NCBI RefSeq assembly: GCF_026725475.1
Contig: NZ_CP109965.1
Coordinates: 2,976,001-3,040,000, forward strand
Source: Catenovulum adriaticum
Lineage (GTDB): Bacteria > Pseudomonadota > Gammaproteobacteria > Enterobacterales > Alteromonadaceae
Length of the DNA: 64,000 nt
Direction of reading: 5' to 3'
A program made the position numbers and the translations under genes. This document shows positions 44,867 through 54,509 of this stretch, piece by piece. The notes under the pieces are model-generated. The model was given only the letters and a program-made list of their open reading frames with translations, was not told the DNA's origin and searched no databases. Every line of letters starts with the position of its first letter. Positions within the stretch are counted from its first letter, which is position 1.

Positions 44867-46069
44867 ATGAGCTTACTGAAAAATAAAAAAATATTATTAG
44901 GCCTATCGGGTGGTATAGCGGCTTACAAATGCGCCGAACTAACGCGCAGATTAACTGAGCAAGGAGCTCAAGTAAGAGTTGTCATGACCAAAGCAGCTCA
45001 ATCCTTTATCACACCACTCACAATGCAAGCAGTGTCAGGCAACCCTGTAGCAGATGATTTACTTGACCCAGCGGCGGAAGCCGCCATGGGACACATTGAA
45101 TTGGCTAAATGGGCAGACTTAATTTTAATCGCCCCCGCCACTGCCGATATAATTGCAAGACTAAGTCAAGGCATGGCAAATGATTTATTAAGTACTTTAT
45201 GTTTAGCCAGCAATGCACCTACTGTCGTAGTGCCGGCAATGAATCAGCAAATGTGGGCTGCGCCAGCCACTCAACGAAATATCACCCAGCTCAAAAAAGA
45301 TGGTCGTTTTATTGTAGGGCCGGGAGTTGGTCAGCAAGCTTGTGGGGATGTAGGAGCAGGGAGAATGTTAGAGCCTGCACAAATCATAGAGTCACTTCCC
45401 GCCTTTTTTTTACCGCAAGTTTTGCAAGGTAAAAAATTACTAATTACCGCAGGCCCAACTCAAGAACCTATAGATCCGGTTAGATATATCTCAAACCATA
45501 GTTCAGGAAAAATGGGGTACGCTCTTGCCAGCGCAGCTCAGCAGTTAGGTGCGAAGGTAACTTTAGTGAGCGGCCCTACACAGCTCGAAAAACCGATAAA
45601 TTGTGAACACATTGCGGTTAAAAGTGCAGAGCAAATGCTAGATGCTTGTCAGCAACATGCTCAGCAGATTGATATATTTATTGCTTGTGCTGCTGTTGCC
45701 GACTATAAATTAACCGAGGTGGCTGAACAAAAAATCAAAAAAACACAGCATCAGCTCAGTTTACAGCTCACTAAAAATCCAGATATATTGGCAACCATTG
45801 CCCAGCAAATTAACAAACCCTTTTGCGTTGGTTTTGCCGCAGAAACGCAAGACGTTGAACATTATGCCAAAGACAAAATGCAACGCAAAAATTTAGATAT
45901 GATTGTGGCTAACGATGTGTCTAATCAAGCAATTGGGTTTAATAGCGATCAAAATGCGGTTGCGGTTTACTGGCAAAACGGTCAACAAAATTTCCCAATA
46001 ACAGATAAACAAAGTTTAGCCATTGAATTGCTTCAACTTATTGCTAAGCGGCATGCGCAAACAAATTAA
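44867..46069 (+). CDS. coaBC: CoaBC, phosphopantothenoylcysteine synthetase/decarboxylase
   Basis: A 400-residue bifunctional coenzyme A enzyme. ATG at 44867 begins MSLLKNKKILLGLSGGIAAYK; the frame is open to 44744 but that would add an unrelated N-terminus. CoaC (about 1-185) has PAMNQQMW and the Cys loop QACGDVGAGRM. CoaB (about 190-400) has LITAGPTQEPIDPVRYISNHSSGKMG and AAVADYK. It makes 4'-phosphopantetheine from pantothenate phosphate. slmA follows after 33 bases; the usual dut between them is absent. Confidence 0.95.
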   Translation: MSLLKNKKILLGLSGGIAAYKCAELTRRLTEQGAQVRVVMTKAAQSFITPLTMQAVSGNPVADDLLDPAAEAAMGHIELAKWADLILIAPATADIIARLSQGMANDLLSTLCLASNAPTVVVPAMNQQMWAAPATQRNITQLKKDGRFIVGPGVGQQACGDVGAGRMLEPAQIIESLPAFFLPQVLQGKKLLITAGPTQEPIDPVRYISNHSSGKMGYALASAAQQLGAKVTLVSGPTQLEKPINCEHIAVKSAEQMLDACQQHAQQIDIFIACAAVADYKLTEVAEQKIKKTQHQLSLQLTKNPDILATIAQQINKPFCVGFAAETQDVEHYAKDKMQRKNLDMIVANDVSNQAIGFNSDQNAVAVYWQNGQQNFPITDKQSLAIELLQLIAKRHAQTN

Positions 46070-46102
46070 TCCTAAAAAATAACTATAATTAAGTAGACAA
46101 GT

Positions 46103-46693
46103 ATGAATAAAACAAAAAGCAGTAATCGTAAACAAGAGATCCTTCAAGCACTAGCTAATATGTTAGAGACAAATCCGGGTGAGCGCATCACGACAGCCCG
46201 ACTAGCAAAAGCAGTAGGCGTAACAGAAGCCGCTTTGTATCGTCACTTTCCAAGCAAAGCGAGAATGTTTGAAGGCTTGTTGGATTTTGTTGAAGATACT
46301 TTATTTACACGTATTAATAAAATTTTGGAAGATGACAAACAATCAGCCAGTCGTTGCCTAAAAATTTCACAGTTGGTGTTATTGTTTGCTGAAAAAAACC
46401 CGGGAATTTCGCGTATTTTAAGTGGCGATGCTTTAATGGGCGAACAACTTAGATTAAGAACTCGAGTTAATACTTTATTTGAGCGTATTGAAACTCAATT
46501 AAAACAGGTACTGCGAGAACGGCCGATGCGAGAAGGTAAAGATTTACCTTTTGCTGAAATAATTATCGCAAACCAGATAACTAGTTGGCTTGAAGGCCAG
46601 ATCAGACAATTTGTCCGCTCTGACTTTAAGCATTTACCCTCAACCCATTTGGCAAAACAATGGCAAATATTTCAACTTGCAATATTTCAATAA
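46103..46693 (+). CDS. slmA: SlmA, nucleoid occlusion factor
   Basis: A 196-residue TetR-family protein with helix-turn-helix TTARLAKAVGVTEAALYRHFPSKARMF and SlmA-type C-terminal region (GISRILSGDALMGEQLRLR, QITSWLEGQIRQFVRSDF). SlmA binds SBS sites on the chromosome and blocks FtsZ ring assembly over the nucleoid. It follows coaBC, and its last 34 bases overlap the WD40 lipoprotein gene. Confidence 0.93.
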   Translation: MNKTKSSNRKQEILQALANMLETNPGERITTARLAKAVGVTEAALYRHFPSKARMFEGLLDFVEDTLFTRINKILEDDKQSASRCLKISQLVLLFAEKNPGISRILSGDALMGEQLRLRTRVNTLFERIETQLKQVLRERPMREGKDLPFAEIIIANQITSWLEGQIRQFVRSDFKHLPSTHLAKQWQIFQLAIFQ

Positions 46694-47661
46694 TCGATAA
46701 ACTCATTTATGTAATTGGTTTATCTTTGCTTTTGGGGGCTTGCACAAGTGAGCCACCAAAAGAAGTCAATCGCCAAATTCATACCGACAAAGGGGCTTAC
46801 GCCGCGGATTTATCTCAAAATGGCTTATGGGCTGCCGTTAGCACCCCGCAAGGTATAAGGTTGTGGGATACCCAAGCGCGCTTACCTAAATATTTATGGC
46901 AACAACGGCCCAGCCAAACAAACCAAGTTCATATTGTTAAAATAAGCCAAGATAATCAAGTTGCCCTCACCGCAGATAAACAAAGCTTTGCTGTTTGGAA
47001 TATGCAAACCGGCGCCAATAAAGGGTATTACAAAATTGATGATGCTAATATCGCCGCAGCTCAAATCAGCAATAAAGGCGAATACGTGGTGTTAGGGCTA
47101 CTCAACGGTAAAATTATCCATATTAATTTATTAACCGGACGGCGTATCGAATTTTTAGCACATAAAGAGCGTATTAGCGCGCTTGCTATGTCGGCTAATG
47201 GTCAATATGTATTGAGCGGCGATTACGCCGGAAAAGCCTTATTTTGGGATAGTCGAACCGCTCAAGTCGTTAGCCAAATTAATCATCAAGGCCGTGTAAG
47301 CCAATTAGGGTTAGATCAAAAAGCTCGTTTTGCATTCACCGCCAACAGTACTAATCAATCTTGGATTTGGGATTTATCGACTGGAACCAAAATAAGCAAG
47401 CTGCAATATACAGCTAGACAGCAAATTTTTACGGCAGTTAAATTTTCACATAATGGTCATCTTTTGGCGACTGGTGCGCCGAACCATAAAGTAAAATTAT
47501 GGACAGTAAATAGTGGTGAGTTAATTGCCAGCTGGCCTTTTGTCTCTGACAACTTTGCTGCGACAGTGCTCGACTTTGCCTTTAGTGAAGATGATTCTTA
47601 CTTAACCGCTGAAACCAGCTACGGGGTTATGCAAACCTGGGATATTCAGTTAATAAAATAA
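46660..47661 (+). CDS. WD40-repeat lipoprotein, function unknown
   Basis: A 333-residue lipoprotein with lipobox LLLGAC (Cys28). The mature protein is a string of WD40-like blades, recognised by repeats of the type LWDTQARLP, AVWNMQTGA, LFWDSRTAQ, WIWDLSTGT, LWTVNSGEL and TWDIQL, about seven, enough for one propeller. It should stand in the periplasm or on the outer membrane as a binding platform. It overlaps slmA by 34 bases, so it may be co-transcribed with slmA. No partner can be named. Confidence 0.7.
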   Translation: MANISTCNISIIDKLIYVIGLSLLLGACTSEPPKEVNRQIHTDKGAYAADLSQNGLWAAVSTPQGIRLWDTQARLPKYLWQQRPSQTNQVHIVKISQDNQVALTADKQSFAVWNMQTGANKGYYKIDDANIAAAQISNKGEYVVLGLLNGKIIHINLLTGRRIEFLAHKERISALAMSANGQYVLSGDYAGKALFWDSRTAQVVSQINHQGRVSQLGLDQKARFAFTANSTNQSWIWDLSTGTKISKLQYTARQQIFTAVKFSHNGHLLATGAPNHKVKLWTVNSGELIASWPFVSDNFAATVLDFAFSEDDSYLTAETSYGVMQTWDIQLIK

Positions 47662-47670
47662 GTTTTATAA

Positions 47671-48582
47671 TTAACCATTTTGCTTTAAAAAATCGACCGA
47701 CGGCGCAAAAAAGGCAGCGCCTGTTTCTGCTCGTGAATAATCCAGTAAACGATCGTAGCTATTATCATTTAATCCCATGCGACTCGCTAAAATTTGAGTA
47801 AAAGGTTCAGGCGAACGACAACACGCAATATAAAACAGCCCCTGCATTAACATAGTTCCATAAGGCATGCTTTGATTTAATAACTCAATAGGTTGTGCGC
47901 CTTCTCCAATTAACTGGGTTTTATTTAGATGAGAGTTTATTTTGGGTTGAGCCAACCTATGATTAGCGCTTTTCTCTCTGCCAATAATGGTTTCTTGTTC
48001 TGCCTCACTCAACTCATTCCAACTCACCATTAAATGCCGATATCTTTGAATATGAATATAGCTTCCGCCTGAAAAAACAGGGTCTTGTAACTCATCAACT
48101 AGCGCAACTTTTTTGCGTTTTACGCCATGCGGGTTATCGCTTGCCACAATAAAACCCGTTAAATCTCGGCCATCTAAGTACCTAAACCCTTTCACTTGAG
48201 CCAATAAAAAAACAGCATCACTGAAGTGTTGGCAGATGCGAATCCCAGTTAAATGATTAACATCGGCTCTGTCAGACCGAATTTGAATAAACAGATCATA
48301 AGGTGTTGCTGGCGCATTATGATATTCGGTACTTAAATTTGGAAAATCAGTTAAATGCTTTGGTTTATCATTGGGATATACAGACGACCAACGCTTTGTC
48401 CCTATTGCAGCAAAACCTGTTAATTCAGCCTCTGAATACGAATCTGAAAATGCGTCAATTAAGTCATTAAATTCAGCTAACAACTGGCGAATACGAGGTT
48501 CATATCCTGCATGAATCTTAAATATAAGATATAAGCTATGCAGATTATCCTCGGCTATCACGCCTCGCTGAAATTTCGCCAT
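47671..48582 (-). CDS. DyP-type peroxidase-family (YfeX-like) haem protein with altered distal site
   Basis: A 303-residue protein, close in length to E. coli YfeX (about 300). It aligns along its length: GFRYLDGRDLTGF, GGSYIHIQRYRHLM, IIGREKSANH, INSHLNK (proximal haem ligand His218), SMPYGTMLMQGLFYIACC. In DyP enzymes the distal site uses the Asp of GFxDGTxNP and an Arg before xSxPYG. Here the first motif reads GFIVASDNP, so Asp is Val146, and the Arg position reads LLNQSMPYG, so Arg is Asn236. The haem ligand is kept while both distal residues are lost, which suggests haem binding without normal peroxidase activity. Confidence 0.8.
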   Translation of the reverse strand: MAKFQRGVIAEDNLHSLYLIFKIHAGYEPRIRQLLAEFNDLIDAFSDSYSEAELTGFAAIGTKRWSSVYPNDKPKHLTDFPNLSTEYHNAPATPYDLFIQIRSDRADVNHLTGIRICQHFSDAVFLLAQVKGFRYLDGRDLTGFIVASDNPHGVKRKKVALVDELQDPVFSGGSYIHIQRYRHLMVSWNELSEAEQETIIGREKSANHRLAQPKINSHLNKTQLIGEGAQPIELLNQSMPYGTMLMQGLFYIACCRSPEPFTQILASRMGLNDNSYDRLLDYSRAETGAAFFAPSVDFLKQNG

Positions 48583-48760
48583 AAAACAGAACCTTAAGAT
48601 AAATTATTAGCAATAAAACTATATTGATTTAAGCTTAAATTCAAACAAAATTTAAAAATTTAATAAATTGTTTAATTCAGAATGCAATAAAAACCTGTAT
48701 AATTTTATTGACCGATACATTGTTGTAAAAACTTAAAAATAAGCAGGAAATCCAATCATA

Positions 48761-49507
48761 ATGCGTTCAAACCCAATACTTTTCACAAGCTTGTTAGTTG
48801 GATTAAACTTTACCTTCATTGCAAGCTCGCATGCACTGGGGTGGCATCATGGGATCAGCTTGGGCATCAATCATTATAACAGCGATGCCCAGATAGCGTT
48901 TTACAACAAACAAACCCAACAAGTTGAATCGATTTCGGCTAACTTTAAAGCAGACTCCACCAGCCAAATTCTCGACAATCAACTTAATTTAAGTGGTTAC
49001 TCAACCAATCATACTTGGCTCATCGATTATAAAATTAATCAGTATTCACTTGAAGATAAGCTAGCTCAAGACGAACGTTACACCTTAAAAGGCATAAATG
49101 CGCAGTGGCTTGCTGGCTACAAGGTGCTTGAATTACACGCCAATACTCGAGTTTATGCAATGGCTGGCCTTAATTATCACAAGCAAAAGTTTTCTTACCC
49201 CAATAATACAGGTCAAAATAAACATTCAGATTCGACGACTAACACATTGGTTGGCCTTAGACTCGATATCCCGCTAAGTCGAGATTGGGTAGCCCACATA
49301 AAAGGTGATACTAAATTAACGGGCGAGCAAAAATCGACCAGAGCAACAATAGCGCTAAATTATAGGTTTAGCCGAAATTTCACCTTGTTAGCCGAATATC
49401 AAAATCAAAACTTAAAAACCACCAAAGCAACATCAAGCAGCTCATCTTTTTATCAATTTGACGGTAATATTAATCAAATATCACTTAAAACCACGCTAAT
49501 TTGGTAA
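48761..49507 (+). CDS. Outer-membrane beta-barrel protein, OmpW/OmpA-like size, unrecognised
   Basis: A 248-residue exported protein. A signal peptide (LLVGLNFTFIASSHA) precedes LGWHHGISLGINHYNSDA. Alternating strands (LKGINAQWLAGYKVLELHANTR split by loops, TLVGLRLDIPLSRDW, RATIALNYRFSRNFTLLAEY) and a terminal ISLKTTLIW ending in an aromatic fit a small outer-membrane barrel. No specific family is recognised. It is monocistronic, 135 bases upstream of the degenerate HD-GYP-like gene. Confidence 0.6.
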   Translation: MRSNPILFTSLLVGLNFTFIASSHALGWHHGISLGINHYNSDAQIAFYNKQTQQVESISANFKADSTSQILDNQLNLSGYSTNHTWLIDYKINQYSLEDKLAQDERYTLKGINAQWLAGYKVLELHANTRVYAMAGLNYHKQKFSYPNNTGQNKHSDSTTNTLVGLRLDIPLSRDWVAHIKGDTKLTGEQKSTRATIALNYRFSRNFTLLAEYQNQNLKTTKATSSSSSFYQFDGNINQISLKTTLIW

Positions 49508-49641
49508 TTTTTATTTTTGCCAATTGCAGTATTATTTGAGTTTCAGACACAGACTGACTATCATTCAAGCATGTTCATTAGCGGTTCTGGCTGAATGACA
49601 ATACTCAATAATAATAATTAACTAAGCATGAGATATGATTA

Positions 49642-51210
49642 ATGTTGCTTAAAAGCAATTCAACGCACTATAAAAAACCACAATTATTAGCCGGTAAAAG
49701 TTTATCGACAATTCCTCCAATGGCGAGTGCTATTTCAAAGCGAATCTCTAAATTTCGTCAAGATTATGTAAAACAAGTTGAAGACGCAAAAAGCTTTTTT
49801 ACCTACTACCAAACACAACTTGAAAACAAAGCTAAATTTAAAAAAGCCATTGATGCTTATCAAGCTCAAATTGACGTAATTGAAAACTACCAAAAAGAAA
49901 AAGGCAAACTGCCCAAAATAAAAGATCAGCCATCAACAGCTAAATACTTAAATCGTTTATATCGACTGCAAGATAAAGCCATCAATGATAAAAAAGCACT
50001 TGAGAAAACCATTTCGTCACAACAGGCTGAGCGCTATCAAAATTTAGATCACTTGGTTGACCAAATGTTAGATTTATTGGATGGCAAACGCATTTTTAGC
50101 CAATTTTTAGGTACGATTGCCTTGTCGGTTCCCTCCCCAGATGAAAAAGTGCGCCATGTACGTAACCAAAAAAATAAACCAATTTATATTACCGCGCTTA
50201 GCATTGCCTTATTTGAAGAAGTTAGAACTCGGCTTGACGCTACCCAAATTCATCCTTATTTAGCCAAAAAGTTAGCTGAAATTTTTCCTGAAAAATCGGC
50301 TTATAATTTAATGATAGATAAGTCCGATGAGGCCGATAGCAAACAACTCATGCCCACTGAAATTAAAATTGCCTATCGTGAATATGTTTTAAAGCCATTA
50401 GCTAAAGCAACGTTACTACAATCAATTGGTAACCATTGCCCTGAAGTTGATGAGCTATTAGGCGAAGATAAATATAGAATGCTATCGCCAGATGACAGAG
50501 CGCAATTATTAAAGATCACCCTAGAAAAAACCATAGATTATATCAAGTTAGGCATAGGCATTCCTGCAACTCGGTTTGATACCAAGCAAGAAAGAACTGA
50601 ATTTATTCATGCTGAAGCAGAACAAATTCAGTTTATTTTAGATGTGCAAAAAAGGCTCAACCAAACACAAGATTCATTGGGTGATTTGTTGCGAATTCCT
50701 ATGGTTTATACTTCGATGATTTTATCGACTAAACCAGAATTTGATTACCAGCAAATTTATAATGCGTTCGATACACTCACGCAAGGTGCCCAAGACCAAC
50801 AGTATCATCCTGAATATACCTACTTATTTAATAAAATGGTTGGCCGATTTCCAGTTGGCTCTGGAGTTTACTTTATTCAGCAAGACAGCGGCGAAATAGA
50901 AAGGGCCATCGTATCCTCGTTATACCCTGACAATCCAGATGAACCTGTATGCAAACAAATTACCAGACGACAATTACAATTTTTAAGTCAAATGGAAGTG
51001 ACGGTTAGCAGAAGTAGTAATTTATTTTTTAAAACCAGCCGAGCAAATTCACATTACGATGAAGAGTACTATTTAAATCGTTATAAAAATGGCTTTGTAT
51101 GGAATGCCAGTGAACTATGGGAAGTTCAAGTACCCGCTGTTAATTTTTGGAAAAAAGATGGCACCCACAGGTACAACAACAAACATATCCCACTAGATGA
51201 GCCTGAATAA
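49642..51210 (+). CDS. Degenerate HD-GYP-like cytoplasmic protein with N-terminal coiled coil
   Basis: A 522-residue protein without signal or membrane helix. Residues about 30-140 are a coiled coil (DYVKQVEDAKSFFTYYQTQL; YRLQDKAINDKKALEKTI). The middle looks like a worn HD-GYP domain: KPLAKATLLQSIGNHCPE stands where HD-GYP proteins have ALLHDIGK, and RIPMVYTSMILSTKPEFDY where they have a DxxDALTS-type helix. The C-terminal MVGRFPVGSGVYFI ... YPDNPDEPV matches the YPVGxxV...NPDNP tail of HD-GYP proteins. The HD pair is QS and no GYP motif is seen, so phosphodiesterase activity is unlikely. A GGDEF cyclase gene follows 130 bases downstream. Confidence 0.6.
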   Translation: MLLKSNSTHYKKPQLLAGKSLSTIPPMASAISKRISKFRQDYVKQVEDAKSFFTYYQTQLENKAKFKKAIDAYQAQIDVIENYQKEKGKLPKIKDQPSTAKYLNRLYRLQDKAINDKKALEKTISSQQAERYQNLDHLVDQMLDLLDGKRIFSQFLGTIALSVPSPDEKVRHVRNQKNKPIYITALSIALFEEVRTRLDATQIHPYLAKKLAEIFPEKSAYNLMIDKSDEADSKQLMPTEIKIAYREYVLKPLAKATLLQSIGNHCPEVDELLGEDKYRMLSPDDRAQLLKITLEKTIDYIKLGIGIPATRFDTKQERTEFIHAEAEQIQFILDVQKRLNQTQDSLGDLLRIPMVYTSMILSTKPEFDYQQIYNAFDTLTQGAQDQQYHPEYTYLFNKMVGRFPVGSGVYFIQQDSGEIERAIVSSLYPDNPDEPVCKQITRRQLQFLSQMEVTVSRSSNLFFKTSRANSHYDEEYYLNRYKNGFVWNASELWEVQVPAVNFWKKDGTHRYNNKHIPLDEPE

Positions 51211-51340
51211 ATTAAGGCGGTATGTAGAGATATATTAATAAAATCAACTCACCAAAAATAATCTGCTAAAGGCCTAAAGTGTAACTATAATTTTATCTAA
51301 CACCATAGCTGTAGTTTTCAGCGGCTCACACGGCTTTAGG

Positions 51341-52495
51341 ATGCCAAACAATATGCCTGCAGGTTTTTTACAACAACTTAAATTTCATACTCGCCCAGAT
51401 TGCGTGGATGAAAGCAATTTTAAACGTTTTTATGTTCTCTCGCTGGTTGGGGTGTTTGGGTTAATAGTCCATATATTGCTGATACCAGGATTCCTTGTCA
51501 TTGGTGCAACACACATGGCGATAATAAACCTAATTAGTGTGCCTATTTGGCTTATTGGTTTATTGCTTAACCGCAGGGGTAAACACACCTTAGCGGTATA
51601 TTTATTTACTTTTGAAGTTATTTGTCATTCAGTGTTTTCGGCCGCAACTTTAGGCTTAGACTCAGGCTTTCAGTTTTATCTTTGGTCAATTTCCGCGTTA
51701 ATAATTCTTCATACAAAACTAAAGCCCTTCTCATCTTTTATTTACAGCTGCATTATTACGTTTTTATTTGCCAGTTTATATGTCTGGTTTGGGCAGATTG
51801 AATACACTTACGCTTACCCTAATTTGTTACCTTTGATTCATTTTTTAAATATAACCATTGCTAACCTCCCACTCGCAGCAGGTTTAAGCATGACCTTGCA
51901 ACTTACCGTTAAACAGGAGCTGAAGTTACGTAAACTCGCTAATAACGACAGCCTAACTAACCTATACAACCGTAGGTATACGCAAAATGCGTTGAAACAA
52001 CAAACCGCATTAGCTAACCGCGAACATTCTCCTTTATCCATAGCGCTAGGTGATATAGACTTTTTTAAAAAAGTGAATGATCAATTAGGACACGATCAAG
52101 GTGATTTGGTATTAATTGGGGTAGCTAAATTACTGAAAGGAAGTATGCGCAGCTCTGATATTGTATGCCGATGGGGAGGCGAAGAGTTTTTAATTGTCAT
52201 GCCATCAACTCAAATAGACTCTGCCTTCGAGAAAATTGAAAAAGTTAGAAAGCAAATTAATCAAACGATTTTGGTAAATCAAACAACAAACAAAGCGTCT
52301 GTTTCAATGAGCTTTGGCTTGGTTGAATATGATTGTGAATTAGGTTTAGAAAGCACACTCAAATTAGCAGATAATGCACTTTACCAAAGCAAAGCGTCAG
52401 GCCGTAATCAAACAACTATTGCAAAAGTGTCTAACAACCAATATCAAGCATTAGAGCCTCGCCCTAACTTACCAATGCATGCAGATACAAATTAA
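51341..52495 (+). CDS. Membrane diguanylate cyclase (GGDEF)
   Basis: A 384-residue protein with about six N-terminal membrane helices (residues about 25-190; a MASE-like sensor of unnamed type), then a GGDEF domain (about 200-365). The active site reads RWGGEEF and is intact; an allosteric I-site RSSD lies five residues before it. DSLTNLYNRRYTQNAL and GDIDFFKKVNDQLGHDQGD complete the metal/substrate site. It should make cyclic di-GMP from GTP with product inhibition. It lies between a degenerate HD-GYP-like gene and recQ. Confidence 0.88.
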   Translation: MPNNMPAGFLQQLKFHTRPDCVDESNFKRFYVLSLVGVFGLIVHILLIPGFLVIGATHMAIINLISVPIWLIGLLLNRRGKHTLAVYLFTFEVICHSVFSAATLGLDSGFQFYLWSISALIILHTKLKPFSSFIYSCIITFLFASLYVWFGQIEYTYAYPNLLPLIHFLNITIANLPLAAGLSMTLQLTVKQELKLRKLANNDSLTNLYNRRYTQNALKQQTALANREHSPLSIALGDIDFFKKVNDQLGHDQGDLVLIGVAKLLKGSMRSSDIVCRWGGEEFLIVMPSTQIDSAFEKIEKVRKQINQTILVNQTTNKASVSMSFGLVEYDCELGLESTLKLADNALYQSKASGRNQTTIAKVSNNQYQALEPRPNLPMHADTN

Positions 52496-52516
52496 AATCG
52501 AAATTTAAGGAAATAT

Positions 52517-54487
52517 ATGTCTATCTCTACGGACGTTCAAAATAGCTTACAACAAGTATTTGGTTTTTCAGAGCTGCGTCCTGGGCAAAATCAAACCATC
52601 TCACAGCTCTTATCTGGCTTTTCTTCTCTCGCTATTTTTCCAACCGGTTCAGGTAAATCTTTGTGTTATCAGCTTACCGCATTACATTTACCTAATTTAA
52701 CTTTAGTGGTTTCACCATTATTAGCCTTAATGAAAGATCAACTCGATTTTTTAAATGCAAAAGGTATTAATGCCGCCAGTTTGGATTCAAGCTTAAAACC
52801 GGATGAATACCAGCAAGTTATAGCTGATGTAAAATTGCAAAAAACCAAAATATTAATGGTTTCTGTTGAGCGATTTAAAAATGAACGTTTTCGACAATTT
52901 ATTGAATCAGTTGATATTTCAATGTTGGTGGTTGATGAAGCTCATTGTATTTCAGAGTGGGGTCATAATTTTAGACCCGATTATTTAAAACTGCCCCGTT
53001 ATCGACAAGATTTAAATATTCCGTTAGTGCTTTTATTAACGGCTACCGCTACCAACAAAGTAAAACTGGATATGGCTAATAAATTTGAGATAGATCCAAC
53101 ACATATTGTGCAAACGGGTTTTTATCGTCAAAATTTAAACCTACAAATTGAATCTGTCAGCCAAGATAATAAAAACCAAGCGCTGCTAAATCACATCAAA
53201 TCTAAAGTCAGTCAAAACCAAACCGGTATTGTTTATGTCACCTTGCAGCACAGTGCTGAGCAAGTAGCTGCATTTTTACAAAGCCAACAAATAAACGCTC
53301 AGGCTTATCATGCTGGCATGGAAAACGACAAGCGCCAGCAAATTCAGCTTGATTTTATGGCTAATAAAGTTGATGTGATTGTCGCCACTATTGCATTTGG
53401 CATGGGGGTCGATAAATCAGATATTCGTTTTGTTATTCATTACGATTTACCTAAATCTATTGAAAACTACAGTCAAGAAATTGGCCGCGCCGGACGTGAT
53501 GGACAAAGTGCTGATTGTATCACCCTAGCTAATTTAGATAGTTTAACCACGCTTGAAAACTTTGTGTATGGTGATACGCCTGAGCTAGCTGGGCTTGAAA
53601 TCTTGCTTAAGCAAATAAGTGAACAAAGTGAGCCATCTTATTCAGGTGATTACCGCTGGGAAATGCAACTGCTCGATTTATCCAATCAAACCAATATTCG
53701 TCAATTGCCATTAAAAACTATATTAGTACAGCTTGAAATTCAAGGTTTAATCAAACCTTTATATAGTTACTTTGCTGAATTTAAACTTAAATTTTTAGTC
53801 GATAAAGCAGAGTTATTGGCACAATTTAACCCGCAGCGCCAAGCTTTTTTGCAACAGGTATTTGACCATACTGAGTTTAAAAAAGTATGGGGCGTAGTCA
53901 ATTTTGAGTCTTTGCAAAATGCCCTGCCTAATCAAAGAGCCAGAGCCATTGCCGCACTGGAGTATTTAATGCAGCAAGGTTTAATTGAATTGCAAAGCCG
54001 CTTAATGACCGAAGTTTATCAAGTTAATTTAGATGCGATTAAACAAGCCAATTTAGCTGAGCAGTTACATTTATATTTCACCGAAAAGCAAGATAAAGAA
54101 ATAGCCCGTATCGCCACTCTAATTCGCTTTTTTGAATTAGATAAATGCTTAAGCTATAACTTAGCGGCTTATTTTGGAGATCGCAGCGCGCCAGAAAATT
54201 GCGGGCACTGCTCTGTCTGCCAAGGCCAGGTAGCCAAATTAGATTATTCAGCAACGCCAAACTGGCCAAGCGATCAAGTTTTACAACAAATATTAACTGA
54301 GCTGTCAGCCTATTTAACCAATAAAAATGTGCCGCTCTCGCCAGAAAGCCAGTGCCGATTTTTAACCGGTATTAGCACGCCTTTATTTGCTAAAAATAGA
54401 GTCAAAGCGAATGTAGATGGCTTTGGTATATGTGAGAAACTTAGCTATGCGCAAGTTAAAACCAAGGTCGCTCAGTTAACCGCTTAG
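52517..54487 (+). CDS. RecQ-family ATP-dependent DNA helicase without HRDC domain
   Basis: A 656-residue 3'-5' helicase. Walker A is FPTGSGKSLCYQ (about 41-52), Walker B VVDEAHCISEWGH (about 138-150), and motif VI is IGRAGRDG. A zinc site includes CGHCSVC (about 561-567) after DKCLSYNL. After the zinc region the C-terminus is short and has no recognisable HRDC domain. Housekeeping RecQ (about 610 residues) keeps RQC and HRDC, so this may be a second RecQ-type helicase; recQ naming is avoided. It converges with the SNF2 gene with a 22-base gap. Confidence 0.85.
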   Translation: MSISTDVQNSLQQVFGFSELRPGQNQTISQLLSGFSSLAIFPTGSGKSLCYQLTALHLPNLTLVVSPLLALMKDQLDFLNAKGINAASLDSSLKPDEYQQVIADVKLQKTKILMVSVERFKNERFRQFIESVDISMLVVDEAHCISEWGHNFRPDYLKLPRYRQDLNIPLVLLLTATATNKVKLDMANKFEIDPTHIVQTGFYRQNLNLQIESVSQDNKNQALLNHIKSKVSQNQTGIVYVTLQHSAEQVAAFLQSQQINAQAYHAGMENDKRQQIQLDFMANKVDVIVATIAFGMGVDKSDIRFVIHYDLPKSIENYSQEIGRAGRDGQSADCITLANLDSLTTLENFVYGDTPELAGLEILLKQISEQSEPSYSGDYRWEMQLLDLSNQTNIRQLPLKTILVQLEIQGLIKPLYSYFAEFKLKFLVDKAELLAQFNPQRQAFLQQVFDHTEFKKVWGVVNFESLQNALPNQRARAIAALEYLMQQGLIELQSRLMTEVYQVNLDAIKQANLAEQLHLYFTEKQDKEIARIATLIRFFELDKCLSYNLAAYFGDRSAPENCGHCSVCQGQVAKLDYSATPNWPSDQVLQQILTELSAYLTNKNVPLSPESQCRFLTGISTPLFAKNRVKANVDGFGICEKLSYAQVKTKVAQLTA

Positions 54488-54509
54488 CTTCTCTGGTGTC
54501 TTGCTGCAC

